From Corythucha ciliata (taxonomy: Eukaryota > Arthropoda > Insecta > Hemiptera > Tingidae): a DNA stretch of 64,000 nucleotides. Positions 1 to 11,199 of the stretch are shown piece after piece. The notes under the pieces were generated by a model that saw nothing but the letters and a program-made list of their open reading frames with translations, was not told where the DNA came from and searched no databases. Every line of letters begins with the position of its first letter. The first letter of the stretch is position 1. The stretch is from contig CM075937.1 of NCBI GenBank assembly GCA_038030265.1, positions 7,564,001 to 7,628,000 on the forward strand, given 5' to 3'. Both the position numbers and the translations under genes were made by a program.

Positions 1-540
1 GTGAAAGCCAGCAAAAGAAAATGACGAAAGTTGGGTTTTGAATAATCCAAATTCGGGAATTCGGTTTTTGAAAGAGCCACATTAATTTATGAATTAGCCA
101 GTTAACCTGTAAACTGATTCCAGTAGGAGCGAAACCCACGAAATTTGGATTGAAAAAGCGTGAAAATCCGCGAAACTGGGGGGGGGGGGGCGAAAAAGAC
201 AAAAATTTGTTGAATTGGATTTTTAACATTCCAAATTTGAAACATTTTGTCATGGAAGAGAGAAATAGGAGGTTGAACACGCCAAAATTGCAGAATTTGT
301 TTTTCTATCGTTCGTATTCCGCCTAATTAGTTATTTGAATTAACTGTACCTGCGAAACTAAATTTAGAAATAGACAAAGCCACGAAATTTGATTTTGATC
401 AGGCAAATACCCCCAAAATTGGGGTTTAAAGGACCCAAGTTCCCGAAGTCCAGTCAGCGAAAGTCCACAAAAATGGTTTATGAAAGAGCAAAACTCACGA
501 TAATTGGTTTTTGAAAGAGTAAATAAGCTTACAAAATTTG
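1..540. repeat. Degenerate satellite family B
   Basis: Loose tandem copies of a unit of about 30-35 bp with a core like AAATTTGGTTTTTGAAAGAG, preceded by words such as CCCGCGAAA. The same unit recurs at 3420-3910, 31750-33240, 50570-50800 and 63540-63800. No coding potential is visible. Edges are approximate. Confidence 0.6.
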
Positions 541-1094
541 GTTTTGTAAATTACCTAACGCGCGTGTTTGTCCAAACGGTCTGTTTTGATGGTTTAATGG
601 TCTAGTTTGTGGGGTGAGTGTCAGATACTAAGCCCCCTCAGTTTGGAAGTGAAAGGTGTTGCGACTAGACTGGACGTTACAACTTGAGACCGAAATTTAG
701 GACAAGACCTCTCCCCGGAAGACTGAAAAAAATGAGCCCGGACGCTCTAAAAAGTAGGACATGCCCGGGGAAAGTAGGACGTCTGGTCACCCTACCGATG
801 GTGAAATTTACCATATCGGAAAAACGACGTTAATTGACATTACGGCCGCTAGGGCGCCCCTATCGATCCAAAAATTTGGGAATCCAACTTTTTTTCGATA
901 CCAAGCATGGGCCAACAGTCAGTCGTTCATTTAATCCATTTTCCTTATCCAGGGGAACCTTTTGGAAACAAAAGCACGAATTCGTGGCGTCTGGAGGCAA
1001 TTTCGCCAAACCCCAGTTCCTGTAGGCCCTTAGGCCACTGGTGGGCCTACACCCATTCAGGGCCTGGGGCGAGGGGCCTCTCATTGTCGAAATA
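541..1094. other. Non-repetitive stretch without a recognisable gene
   Basis: Only short overlapping open frames with no recognisable protein features. The GC-rich part near 1020-1080 has the look of an old transposon end, but I cannot classify it. Confidence 0.4.
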
Positions 1095-3200
1095 GACAAG
1101 AACAACAATTTTTACATAGCGTTAAATTACGGATTTCCCCTTAGTTTAACAACAAGTTAGCGCTATTTTAACATCTCATCCGCAAATCAGCACTTATACT
1201 GAATTTGTTTCACCTATTGCCATGAATTTGCACTTTTTTTCAAGGTTGTATTTTCAAATACAGCCGAAAATTAGAATTTTAACCGCGAATTAGAGCATTT
1301 TCTTCACTTTATCCGAGTGATTTTCCTCAATTTTAGCGGCGAAATTAGCACTTTCTTTCAATTTTAGCAGCGAAGAACCGTTTTCATCCCGGGAAGTAGC
1401 AATTTTTCTCCATTGCAGTTGCAAATTAGCGTTTTTCTTAATTTTAACCGCGCTAATTAGTGATTTCTCACAATATTAGCCGCAAGTTAGCGTCTACCGG
1501 TCGCAGTATGAATTTTGTGTCACTTTTAGCTGTGGGAGCTTCCCCCCCCCCAGTTTTAGACCCAAAGTTGCCTTTAGATGTAATTAGCACTTAATCGTAA
1601 TTTTAGCAGCGGAGTACTAGCTGTGATTTTTGATTAGTAATTTTTTTTCAAAATTAGCCGAAAATTAGCGGGTTTTAGAACATATTTGGCGCCACGTTGT
1701 GAATTTTTTGTCACTTTTAGCTATGGAAGCGTTTTTGGCGGGAAGGGCCAAAGTTACCTTCACATGTCATAGATCGGTGTAATTCCAAATACAGACAAAA
1801 ATTAGATTTTTTGCAATTTTAGCCGTGAATCTTCTTGTCCACTTATCCGCGAATCGGTGATTTTCCTCAATTTCAGCCGTGAATTAGCATTTTATCGTAA
1901 TAACTTCAGCAGCGAAGTACCAGCGTTTTTATCCTATGTTAGAGATTGGTTTCAATTTTAACCAAAAAGTTGTCTTCAGAATTAAGCCGCGCATTGGCGT
2001 ATTTTTAATTACTGCCAAAATCGAAATTTTAGCCGTGAATTAGAGCTTTTTCTACACTTTGTCCTCGAAATTAGCACTTTCCCTCAAATTTAGCAGTGAA
2101 GTAGCGTTTTCATCCTGTGAAATAGAAGTTTTTCTCCATTCTAGCTGCAAATTAGCGTTTTTCTTAATTTTTGCCGTGTTAATGAGAGATTTTTCCCAAA
2201 ATTAGCCGCAAGTCAGCGGTTTTTTGAACATATTTGCCCACGTATTATGAATTTTTATTCAGTTTTAGCTATTGAAGCGCTTTATTTCAGTTTTAGCTAT
2301 TGAAGCGCTTTATTTCAGTTTTAGCTATTGAAGCGCTTTATTTCAGTTTTAGACCCAAAGTTGCCTTCAGGTGCCACGGATTGGTGTGTTTTCAATTAAA
2401 ACCGAAAATTGATTTTTTTTTTTAATTTTAGCCGCTAATTTACATCATTTTCCAAGTGATTTTCCTCCATTTTAGCTGCGAATTAGAACTTTATCGTAAT
2501 TTTAGTAGCGGAGTATTAGCGTTTATAATGAATTCTGATTAGTGATCTCTCTCAAAATTAGCCGCAAATTAGCGGTTTTTAAAATACATTTGCCCCAGCA
2601 TTATGAATTTGTCGTTACTTTTAGCTATGGAAGCGTCTTTATTTCAGTTTTGGATCAAAAGTTGCGTTCACGTGCCACGAATTGATGTCATTCCAATTAC
2701 GCAGGCAAAAATTGGATTTTTTGCAATTTTAGCCGCGATTCTTGTATACTTATCCGCAAATTGGTGATTTTCCTAAATTTTAGCCGCGAAATAGCATTTT
2801 ATCGTAGTAAGTTTAGCAGCGAAGTACTAGCGTTTTATCCTGTGTTGAAGTTGTCTTCAGAATTAAGCCGCAAATTGGCGAATTAGAGCTTTGTCTCTAC
2901 TTTATCCGCGAATTAGTGTTTTGCCTCAAGTTTAGCCGCGAAATGAGCACTTTCTCTCAATTTTAGCTCCGAAGTGGCGTTTTCATCCCGTGAATTTCCA
3001 ATTTTTCTCCATTTTAGCTGCAAATCAGCGTTTTCCTTAATTTTAGCCGGGCTAATTAGTTATTTCTCTCAAAATAAGCTGTAAGTTAGCGGTTATTGAA
3101 ACATTTTTGCCTGCGTTATTAATTTTTTGCCACTTTTAGCTACGGAAGCTACGTTTGAAGCTACGTATAAATCGTATAATTTCTGTTTTATTTAGGATCT
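1095..3200. repeat. Degenerate satellite family A
   Basis: Many diverged copies of a unit near 29 bp with the sense TTTTTCTCAATTTTAGCCGC followed by GAATTAGCG. It recurs at 3960-4562, 10804-11110, 27200-28400 (mostly opposite orientation), 49190-49730 and 55780-57170. Bases 2260-2343 hold three perfect head-to-tail copies of a 28-bp segment starting CAGTTTTAGCTATTGAAGCG, a much younger local duplication than the array around it. Confidence 0.75.
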
Positions 3201-3419
3201 GAAAGTGGTGAAGGAGGAGATTTCCGCCTCGGGCTTGATAGGTGTGTAGGTCCGCCACAGTCCAGTGTCCCTTTTTATCCGCGATAAAAAGCCCTCCGTA
3301 TTGGCGTTTTTTGTGTTGGGGACTAGTAAGAAGGCTCGAAAATTTGTATCCAATCGATCAGGGAGTATCTAATGGGGTGCGAAGGGAGGGGGGCACGCGT
3401 CCCACCGCGGCAACCACGT

Positions 3420-3910
3420 AGTTGAAACTCTTTCTTAGGGCGTCCTTTCACCGGATTCACTCTCAATCTCGGATACCCCAGAAGGATGTACCCCCCCCCC
3501 CCCCGAATGATTCAACCACCCTGAAATTTCGTTTTTGAAGGAGCCGGGGACCCGCCAAATTGGGTTTTCGAGTGAGCCAAACATACGATATAGGTTTTTT
3601 TGGGGGAAATTTTGTCTTAAAAAAGGGCCCAAACCCGTGAAATTGATATTTAGAATAAGCCAGTACCGTGGAAATTTCGATTTTGAAGGTGTGAAAGTAC
3701 TAATCCGTGAAGTTCGCTTTTTTAAGGAGCCATCCCCGCCGTTTTTGGTTTTTGAAAGAGCCAGGACCTGAAGGCTGAACTTGTCAAAAATAGCTAAATT
3801 AAGTCCTGTGATGAGTGCCAAATCCGCAAAATTTGAACTTCAAAAGATCCCAACCAGTGGAATTGCTTTTTTGAAGGACTAAAACCCGTCAAACGGCTTT
3901 TTTCATTTGG
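3420..3910. repeat. Satellite family B block
   Basis: Repeated words such as GAAATTTCG, GGTTTTTGAAAGAGCC and AACCCGTGAAA at irregular spacing, matching the unit at the left edge of the window. The G and C homopolymers inside it make the length uncertain. Confidence 0.5.
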
Positions 3911-3959
3911 GGGGATACCCCCAGAAGCTTAAAGATAAAAAAATCGATTCCAGTGCATC

Positions 3960-4562
3960 GAGGTAAACAGGGAACAGGGAAACATGGGCTGGTCCTCGGC
4001 CTGAAATTAAGAAAAAGCGCTCATTTGCCGACCAAATTTGAGAAAAATACACCAATTTGTCGTATCTGGAGTGAACTTCGCGGCTAAAATAGATAAAAAA
4101 TAGTAGGTATTCCTCAGTTTCTGTAGGTCCTTAGACGATTATTTTTGAGTTCTTGGAGGCATGTCCGTGCTCATTTGTGTCTAAAATTGAGACAATGCGC
4201 CCATTCGCGGTTTTTTGATGCAACATCAAGACCGAACGTGAGAAAAAGCGATAACTAGCCGTTTTTGCGGGCCATATATTGGATAAAATGTAGAAAAAAT
4301 GCTTATGTCCTGTACACAAATAGGTCAAGACTGTGGCTAGAATTGATAAAAAACGCTTATTCGTGGATACAGCTGAGAAAAAAAAGTTTATTCGAGGCTA
4401 GAATCGAGAAAAAACGCTTATTCGTTGCTTAAAGTGAGGAAAATCGGTAATTCTTGGCCAACATTCTAAACACAGCGTTAATTCGCTTCTAAAGTTGAGA
4501 GAAACGTGAATTAGCGGTTAAAATTGAGGAAGGTGGTCATTTGTGGCTAAAATAGGTTAAGT
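3960..4562. repeat. Satellite family A block, split by the BEL insertion
   Basis: Copies of CGCTTATTCGTGGCTAAA and TTGAGAAAAA-type words run up to the left target duplication of the BEL element and resume at 10804. The retrotransposon therefore landed inside an existing satellite array. Confidence 0.6.
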
Positions 4563-4567
4563 CCAAT

Positions 4568-5083
4568 TGTTCAAGATTCGTCCGTTTTTCCCCCACCGAA
4601 CTCCCTTCCTGTCCAAAATTTTATGTTTATTTCATTTTTTTGTGTTGGCAATACTGAAGAACTTATGTCGCGTCTCGAAGAAAAAAAAAAAAAATACACA
4701 ACCTCTCTCTTTACGGAATCGCGCGAGGGGCCCACGTTTTCCTTTTTTTTTCAATATTTGTCTTTTTTTCGGAATATTCATATTGTTTGTCGCGCCGTTT
4801 TATGTTGTACTGTTCGCGAATTTTGTTTTGTACTCTTGTGTTCCGCAAAATTCACCGTCGGGCTTGTCGTCGCTGCCGAGAAGGGCCATCGTCCGCTCAG
4901 TGGACACGTGGTCGGATTTGTCTTATAACCGTTGTCTTGAAGCTTGAACGTTGTTTGGAGCTCCGCTCCTGGTCCTCCTGATCCCCCCAGGCATCCTGTC
5001 ATACCACCAGTCGACCTCGTCCGCATCCTGTCATACCACCAGTCGACCTCGTCCACTGTATCCCACTCAGTCTGCCCAGAACA
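4568..5083 (+). repeat. 5' LTR of the BEL/Pao element
   Basis: 516 bp, beginning TGTTCAAGATTCG and ending CCCAGAACA, so it has TG...CA termini. It carries a direct duplication of about 32 bp near 4990-5055 (GCATCCTGTCATACCACCAG repeated) and an internal stretch of about 37 bp near 4849-4877, both absent from the 3' LTR. Confidence 0.92.
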
Positions 5084-5084
5084 T

Positions 5085-5103
5085 TTGGTCCTCCGGGCCG
5101 GAT
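5085..5103 (+). other. Putative primer binding site
   Basis: TTGGTCCTCCGGGCCGGAT follows the 5' LTR almost directly, where a tRNA primer site is expected. Many BEL elements have a similar TGGTCC...GCCGGA start. The tRNA was not identified. Confidence 0.5.
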
Positions 5104-5146
5104 AATCAAGCTCTCGCTCCACGTTGATCAATATTTTCTTTCGAAA

Positions 5147-5830
5147 ATGGACGTCGCTCGGGCCCGAAACATCCTCGCCCAATTGAAGTTTCGATGTAGT
5201 CGCCTCAAGCCGATCGTAGGGAAGGATTCTCTCTCCAAAGAACATTATCTCGAAGTCAGCAACGTTTTGGAGCTGAAGCCGAACCTTGAAGCTCAGGTAT
5301 TCGAACTACTTGCGTCAGACCCTGATGTAAGGCCCGCAGGCGCGTCAGACGACGCCGTCTATCAACTCCTCGACAGATTTACGTCGCTTTCTTTGACTTG
5401 TGAGTCAAAGCTTGAGGTCGAGTCTCGGTTTCAGTCTGCTCAGACAAGCGGCTCTTCGTCGTCCGAAAGTTTGCAGTTACAGGAAGTTCAAACGAACGCC
5501 CTCGCCCCGAGTCATCGCAGCTCGTCTCTCGAGACTTCGTCGCATCACAAGCTTCCTCGAATTGAACTCCCCTGTTTTGACCCAAAAAACTTCGACGAAT
5601 GGGTGAATTATAAAGCCCTTTTCACGGCGTTAGTCATCGACAACCAACAGATCTCGAACGTCGAACGCCTCCATTACCTGCGTTCAACTGTTAAAGGTGA
5701 GGCGCTGAGCATCATCCAATCGTTAACACTAGAAGAGAAAAATCGACCGACGCAGGGCTATCGCTACGTACGTCGCATTGGAACAGACTCCTTAATCATC
5801 CGTCAGTACAAGCGGATACGTCGTCTTTAG
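5147..5830 (+). pseudogene. BEL gag-like N-terminal part (DUF1759-type)
   Basis: This frame opens with ATG 64 bp after the LTR and gives about 227 codons. The N-terminal half resembles the helical BEL gag start. Residues around 145-205 (FDEWVNYKALF, LHYLRSTVKGEA) match the DUF1759-type gag segment of Pao elements. The frame ends in a tail unlike the family, and the matching sequence resumes in another frame just downstream, so a frameshift lies near 5750-5840. The product would be the particle-forming protein. It cannot be translated continuously with the protease. Confidence 0.75.
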
Positions 5831-5838
5831 ACACGTTT

Positions 5839-7449
5839 TTGACCACAATAAAAACAAGTGTCAACGCTCTCAAGGCTCTGGAGCTGCCCGTGGACCAGTG
5901 GGACTTTGTACTCACTTCAGTAATTTTACAGAAGGTTGACGCCAAATCTCGAGAACTTTTCGAAAGCAACAACGAAAAATTGTATCCCTCGTGTAACCAA
6001 TTGATCTCGTTTCTAGAAACTCGAATTCGATCCCTCCAAGCGTCGGAATTATACGGTTCAACCCCTTCACCACGGTCCCAAAAATCTAGTTTCAGCCCTC
6101 AGGCTCCGACCGCTCGAACCAAACAAGTTTTTCTTAACGAGGTGGATAAGAAATACCCTGCTTGTGCCAACAATTCCCATAGTCTTCGTCAGTGCAGCAA
6201 ATTCCTAAAAATGAGGCCACGAGACCGGTTCACCCTTGTAAAAAAGAGTAATTTGTGCCTTAATTGTCTCGGCAGAACTCATAGGTTGAACGAGTGTTCC
6301 AGCCAGTTCCTCTGTCGGTCGTGTGGCGCGCGGCATCATTCCCTTCTCCATTTTCAAACAGCCAGTGACCCCGAGGCCGAACCGTCTAGCTCGAACGTAG
6401 CCATACCTTCAGAATCATCCAACGTTTCTTCACTGTTTTCGTCGTCCACAGCATCCGTTGTTTTGTTGTCAACCGTCCTGGTGACGGTCCATTACCGTGG
6501 GAAAAAACATCAAATTCGTGCCCTACTCGACAGCGGCAGCCAAGCATCTTTCGTCCTAGATTCGTTTGCTAATGAACTCGGTCTCCCTCGCTCACCCACC
6601 AAAATGTGCATTAAAGGCATTTCGAACAAAGAAGTCACTACTACCTTGGATTCGACTAAATTATTTCTTTCGCCTCCTGGCGTCGACAAACCATCTTTGG
6701 TATGCCAATGTCACTGTATTGAACGAATCTCCGGACCTCTTCCTTCGACCACTCCAACAACAAAAATGTGGTCACATATACGGGACATACCCCTGGGAGA
6801 TCCGTCATTTGCCGAGCCTCGTGTCGTTTCCCTTTTAATTGGGGCCGATTACTTTCCCCAAATCCTTCTCGACGGTCGTAGGTACAGTCCACCCGGTACT
6901 CCTATGGCAATGGAAATAGTTTTCGGATGGGCACTCATCGGGCCGGCACAGTCCAACTCTTTTTTCTCGCTTGCTGATTCCGTCCCGAATTCTGCCTCGA
7001 ATGTCGAACTTCAGGCTCTTCACGTCACTTTGGACGAAGTCGCCGAATCTCTGTGGCAACTCGACCAGGTCCCAGAATCTAAATCTATACGACCAGAAGA
7101 CACCTACTGCGAAAACCTCTTTTCCAAAGAAACTCGGCGCTTAGACGACGGCCGGTACTCCGCACCTCTCATGTCGAAGCCAGGTGAGCCTATACTAGGT
7201 GCCTCCAAAAATAACGCCAAAAATCGTTTCTTGTCGCTAGAAAAACGTTTAGAAAAGGAACCTAAGCTGAAGACCGAATACCACCAAGCCATAAAGGCCT
7301 ACGTCGAAGAGGGTCATCAGAAAAGGACAATTTCTCCGCCCCGGGATATTTCTTGCCTCACCACGGGGTTACCAAGGAGGACAGCACTACTACAAAGCTT
7401 CGGGTCGTATTTGACGCGGCCAGTAGAACGGAAAATGGCCGTTCCCTAA
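5839..7449 (+). pseudogene. BEL gag C-terminus, zinc knuckle and aspartic protease
   Basis: An open frame of 536 codons. A CCHC knuckle (CLNCLGRTHRLNEC) lies near 6256-6297, followed by a second Cys/His cluster CRSCGARHH. The retroviral-type protease has its catalytic motif LLDSGSQASF near 6520-6555, followed by the Pao peptidase region including IGADYF and FGWALIGP. The 3' end leaves the family sequence near 7340, where the reverse transcriptase continues in a different frame. Sense orientation, no intron. Confidence 0.85.
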
Positions 7450-7673
7450 ACGATACCTTGTACTCTGGTCCCAAATTGCAAAAGGAAATCGTTGAGATTC
7501 TCCTTCTCTTTCGTCTTGAACCCGTTGTGTTAACTGGCGACATCAGAAAAATGTTTTGTCAGGTTCGAGTTCAACCCGATGACCAGGTATTTCAACAAGT
7601 CCGAGCCCCTCGGAACCTACCAAATGACGTCACTGGTATTCGGAATCACCTGTTCGCCCTATTTGGCGATTAG
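7353..7673 (+). pseudogene. BEL reverse transcriptase, N-terminal fragment
   Basis: Carries the start of the BEL reverse transcriptase, with PHHGVTKEDSTTTKLRVVFD and LTGDIRKMFCQV, the latter holding the first catalytic Asp. The frame differs from both neighbours: shifts lie near 7340 and near 7580-7600. The same segment of another BEL copy occurs on the minus strand at 58146-58330. Confidence 0.8.
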
Positions 7674-9114
7674 AACCCTGCAACAACTTGTTAACGACAA
7701 CGGAGAGCATTTTCCATTGGCCTCGAACGCTCTCTTGCGCAATTTGTACGTCGACGACCTCTTGATTTCCTGTCAAGACGTTGATTCAGCTCGCACCCTC
7801 ATGCAGCAATTGAAGGAGCTGCTTGCATTTGGTGGGTTTGAAATGAGAAAATGGTGTAGTAATCATCCTCTCGTTCTAGATGGCATCGACGCTGAAGTTC
7901 AAGCGCTCCAGTCAGACGTTACTTTCGACGTAGATACGTTTTTGAAGGTACTCGGCATGTTTTGGAATCCACGGTCGGACTGTTTCAGCTATAAAACCTC
8001 AGAAAGCGACAGTCCCCCTACAAAACGAGGCGTGCTTTCAACACTAGCAAAAATTTTCGATCCGTTGGGATTATTGGCGCCCTGTATTCTACAGGCCAAG
8101 ATATTCCTAAAAGAACTCTGGCAGCAAAATTTAGATTGGGACGATCACCTGCCATCAACATTTTTCAATCGTTGGGTTTCGATTAAAAATGAATTCCTAA
8201 GTTTGTCAAACCTTAGTATCCCTCGATTTTATTGCTATTCGAATTCATTGCGCAGGTACTCTTTGCATTGCTTCGCCGACGCGTCACAGGAAGCTTACGC
8301 CGGCGCTATATACATCGTCGTGACCGATCGTGACGTGACCAATTCGTATCTGGTCGCCGCAAAAACTCGAGTTTCACCTACCAAAAAGCATGTAAGTCTG
8401 CCTCGCCTTGAGCTTCTTGCCTGCACATTGGCGTCGAAATTACTCACTTTCGTTATCGAAACCTACAAAAATGCAATAACTTTCGATTCTATACACTGCT
8501 GGTCGGATTCTACAATTGTTCTGCACTGGCTTCAAGCAGAGCCAAGTCGCTGGCAGATATTCGTCGCCAATCGAGTGAACCTCATTCAAGAAATGACAAA
8601 GGTAGAATGGTGGAAGCACATTCCTTCGTCCTTGAACCCTGCGGACTGCGCTAGTCGTGGACTTGATCCGTCGACATTATCAAAATTTACCCTGTGGTGG
8701 AGGGGTCCCGACTTCATCATTACGCCTATTCGTAACTGGCCACAGTCTCATTACCTTTCAACTACCAAATTCGACGAAAAGACCCTAGAGTTGAGAAAAA
8801 AGTCTACCGTATCCCTCTTCTCGACTAACCATTGCAACGAAAACATCAAACAGTCTTCATTAATTTTATTGTTGGAGCGAAATTCTTCGATGACTCGGCT
8901 CCAAAAAATTACAGCTTATTGTTTCAGAGCATGCACCCCAGTTAATAGAATATCAAAGGGCCCCCTGACGTCGACCGAGCTCAACCACGCTCTTTGTTAT
9001 TGGATTAAAGTCGTCCAGTCCAATCATTTTCAGAAGGATATCGACAATATTGCGAAGGGAAATCGTGTGTCCAAAGAATTGTCTCGTTTCACTCCTTGTC
9101 GGTTGACGCCTTGA
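7579..9114 (+). pseudogene. BEL reverse transcriptase core and RNase H
   Basis: 511 codons. The polymerase active site YVDD is at 7747-7758, followed by the Pao connection region (RGVLSTLAKIFDPLGLL near 8024-8075). RNase H follows, with CFADASQEAYAGAIY near 8270-8314 and HCWSDSTIVLHWLQ near 8498-8540. The C-terminus contains the start of the integrase zinc-binding region and stops at 9114. The integrase resumes in another frame at 9125. Confidence 0.85.
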
Positions 9115-9124
9115 CGCTTCAAAT

Positions 9125-9451
9125 TTGAGGGATGACACCAAACATCCCATTCTTCTTCAGAAAAAATCCCATCTGTCAGTCCTTGTGATCCGATTTTATC
9201 ATGTTTTATTTGGACATTTAAGAACCTCGGCATTACTAACAGCGGTCCGTACACGATATTGGACTTTGTCTGGGCGTCAAGTGGCCCGTTCCGTTGTTTT
9301 TCGGTGCACTACGTGTTACAAGTTGCGCCCAAAATTTTGCTCGCCCCTGATGGGTAATCTACCGCCCCATCGAGTTCAACAAGCACGACCATTTTCAAAA
9401 GTGTCGGTCGATCTTGCCGGACCATTCTCCGTCAAGGCTTCAAAACTTTGA
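9125..9451 (+). pseudogene. BEL integrase, zinc-binding domain and first catalytic Asp
   Basis: Holds HVLFGHLRTSALL, then CTTCYKLRP, the Cys pair of the HHCC zinc domain. Next comes VSVDLAGPF with the first Asp of the DDE triad. A TGA at 9449-9451 interrupts the frame just after this motif; the same frame reopens downstream to carry the rest. Confidence 0.8.
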
Positions 9452-9532
9452 CGTGCCCCAATAACAAAAGGCTACATCGTCTGTTTTGTCTGCGGCGTTG
9501 TCAAAGCAGCCCACCTCGTATTTGTTTCGGAC

Positions 9533-10327
9533 TTGACTTCTCAAACGTTTTTGGCCGCCCTAGATCGATTCGCCTCTCGAAGAGGCTTACCTAGCGACGT
9601 ATTTTCAGACAACGGCACCAACTTCGTTGGCGGGGAAAAACAAATTCGAAAACTAGTTACGACTACTATCACTTCCGATGAAGTCGCTGACTCTCTCTCG
9701 GCCAAAGGAGTCAGGTGGCATTTTCAGCCTCCTTCGTCGCCTCATTTTGGAGGATTGTATGAAGCTCTCGTTAGATCGGTAAAAACCCATCTTTCCAAAA
9801 TTATAGGTCTCAGCATCCTCATCTATGAAGAGTACAACACTGTTCTCGCTAAAATTGAAGCGTGCCTCAATTCCAGGCCCATCAGTGACGATCCCGACGA
9901 CTTTGCTGTCCTAACTCCGGGCCACTTTCTCGTCTTCCAGCCGCTCACCGCTCTTCCACAAGAATCAGTCGAAATTCAAAATATCAACACCCTGAAACGA
10001 TGGCAGTTGGTGAATCACATACAGCAACGGTTCTGGCGCATCTGGAATACCGAGTACTTGACTTCTCTACAACAGCGTCGAAAATGGCGCCACCCTGAAC
10101 TGAGTTTGGATGTAGGTTCAATGGTAATTATAAAAGATTCCGATACCTCTCCACTGCATTGGCGAATTGGTCGAGTTGTCGACACCCACCCAGGAAAAGA
10201 TGGCATCGTACGAGTTGCGTCGGTTAAGGTTCCATTCCACAGCAACCGATCCATCGTGCATAAAATATACAAGCGACCATGCGTCAAACTGGCGCCACTC
10301 CCATCGTCTACAACCGAGTCGTCCTGA
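9533..10327 (+). pseudogene. BEL integrase core and DUF5641-type C-terminus
   Basis: Same frame as the preceding fragment, separated by a stop. SDNGTNFVGG carries the second catalytic Asp. PHFGGLYEALVRSVK carries the Glu expected of BEL integrases. The C-terminal third (WQLVNHIQQRFWRIWNTEYL, then GSMVIIKDSDTSPLHWRIGR) matches the DUF5641 domain of Pao integrases. The stop TGA lies about 17 bp before the polypurine tract. Confidence 0.85.
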
Positions 10328-10340
10328 AGCTAGTCGCTTC

Positions 10341-10351
10341 AGCGGGGGGAG
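10341..10351 (+). other. Polypurine tract
   Basis: AGCGGGGGGAG directly precedes the 3' LTR, the expected plus-strand priming site. Confidence 0.75.
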
Positions 10352-10353
10352 CA

Positions 10354-10798
10354 TGTTCAAGATTCGTCCGTTTTTCCCCCACCGAACTCCCTTCCTGTCC
10401 AAAATTTTATGTTTATTTCATTTTTTTGTGTTGGCAATACTGAAGAACTCACGTCGCGTCGCGAGAAAAAAGAAAAATATACACAACCTCTCTCTTTACG
10501 GAATCGCGCGAGTACGTTTTCCTTTTTTTTTCTTTTTCAATATTTTTGTCTTTTTTCGGAATATTCATTTTGTTTGTCGCGCCGTTTTATGTTGTACTGT
10601 TCGCGAATTTTGTTTTGTACTCTTGTGTGAGAAGGGCCGTCGTCCGCTCAGTAGACACGTGGTCGGATTTGTCTTATAACCGTTGTCTTGAAGCTTGAAC
10701 GTTGTTTGGAGCTCCGCTCCTGATCTTCCTGATCCCCCCAGGCATCCTGTCATACAGTCGACCTCGTCCACTGTATCCCACTCAGTCTGCCCAGAACA
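10354..10798 (+). repeat. 3' LTR of the BEL/Pao element
   Basis: 445 bp, TG...CA termini, aligned with the 5' LTR over its whole length except for the two indels noted there. It is followed immediately by the right CCAAT target duplication. Confidence 0.92.
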
Positions 10799-10803
10799 CC
10801 AAT

Positions 10804-11110
10804 AGAGAAAAATCGCTAATTAGCGACCAACATTTTTTAAAATGTGCTGATTCGCCGTTAAAGTTGAGAAAAACGTGACTCGCGGCTAAAATTTAGGAAG
10901 ATGGTCGTTCGCGGCTGAAATTTCGCGCGAGTTTCTAGAGGTCGTCCTCACGCGGCAGAAATTGAGAAAGCCTATTACCTATTGTGCTGTTTTTGAGGGG
11001 CAAGTTTCTCGGCTGAATTTGAGGAAAAATCGCTAATTAGCAGTCAAAATTGAGAAACTTCGTGGGTGATTCGCTAGTTGTGTCTTTGGATAAGTGGCCT
11101 TTGTATATTA
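10804..11110. repeat. Satellite family A, right part of the interrupted array
   Basis: Words such as AAAAATCGCTAATTAGCG and TCGCGGCTAAAATT continue the array seen left of the BEL element. No gene. Confidence 0.6.
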
Positions 11111-11199
11111 TTTCTCGGTTTTAGCTAAATTACAGGTTACAAGTTGAAATTTTGGATTCGAAATTGCTAAATCGGACGCTAAAAACTAACTATAGACCC

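Larger units (their letters stand above)
4568..10798 (+). mobile_element. BEL/Pao LTR retrotransposon, full length, coding region broken
   Basis: Two LTRs enclose gag, zinc knuckle, aspartic protease, reverse transcriptase, RNase H and integrase in BEL/Pao order. It is flanked by a perfect 5-bp target duplication CCAAT (4563-4567 and 10799-10803). The coding region is spread over three frames with at least four shifts and one stop, so it is not autonomous as read. The LTRs are very similar but differ by two sizeable indels. It lies in family A satellite, upstream of the zinc-finger array and in the same orientation. Confidence 0.93.

Noticed and set aside
1095..3200. Possible CRISPR-like array
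   Set aside because: Repeats are degenerate, without constant repeat and unique spacer alternation, and the context is eukaryotic.
3420..3500. Frames spanning the C-run near 3490
   Set aside because: Homopolymer length is unreliable and the surrounding sequence is satellite family B.
4567..4947. Open frames inside the BEL 5' LTR, repeated at 10167-10679
   Set aside because: They read through the LTR in noncoding frames and are not retrotransposon products.
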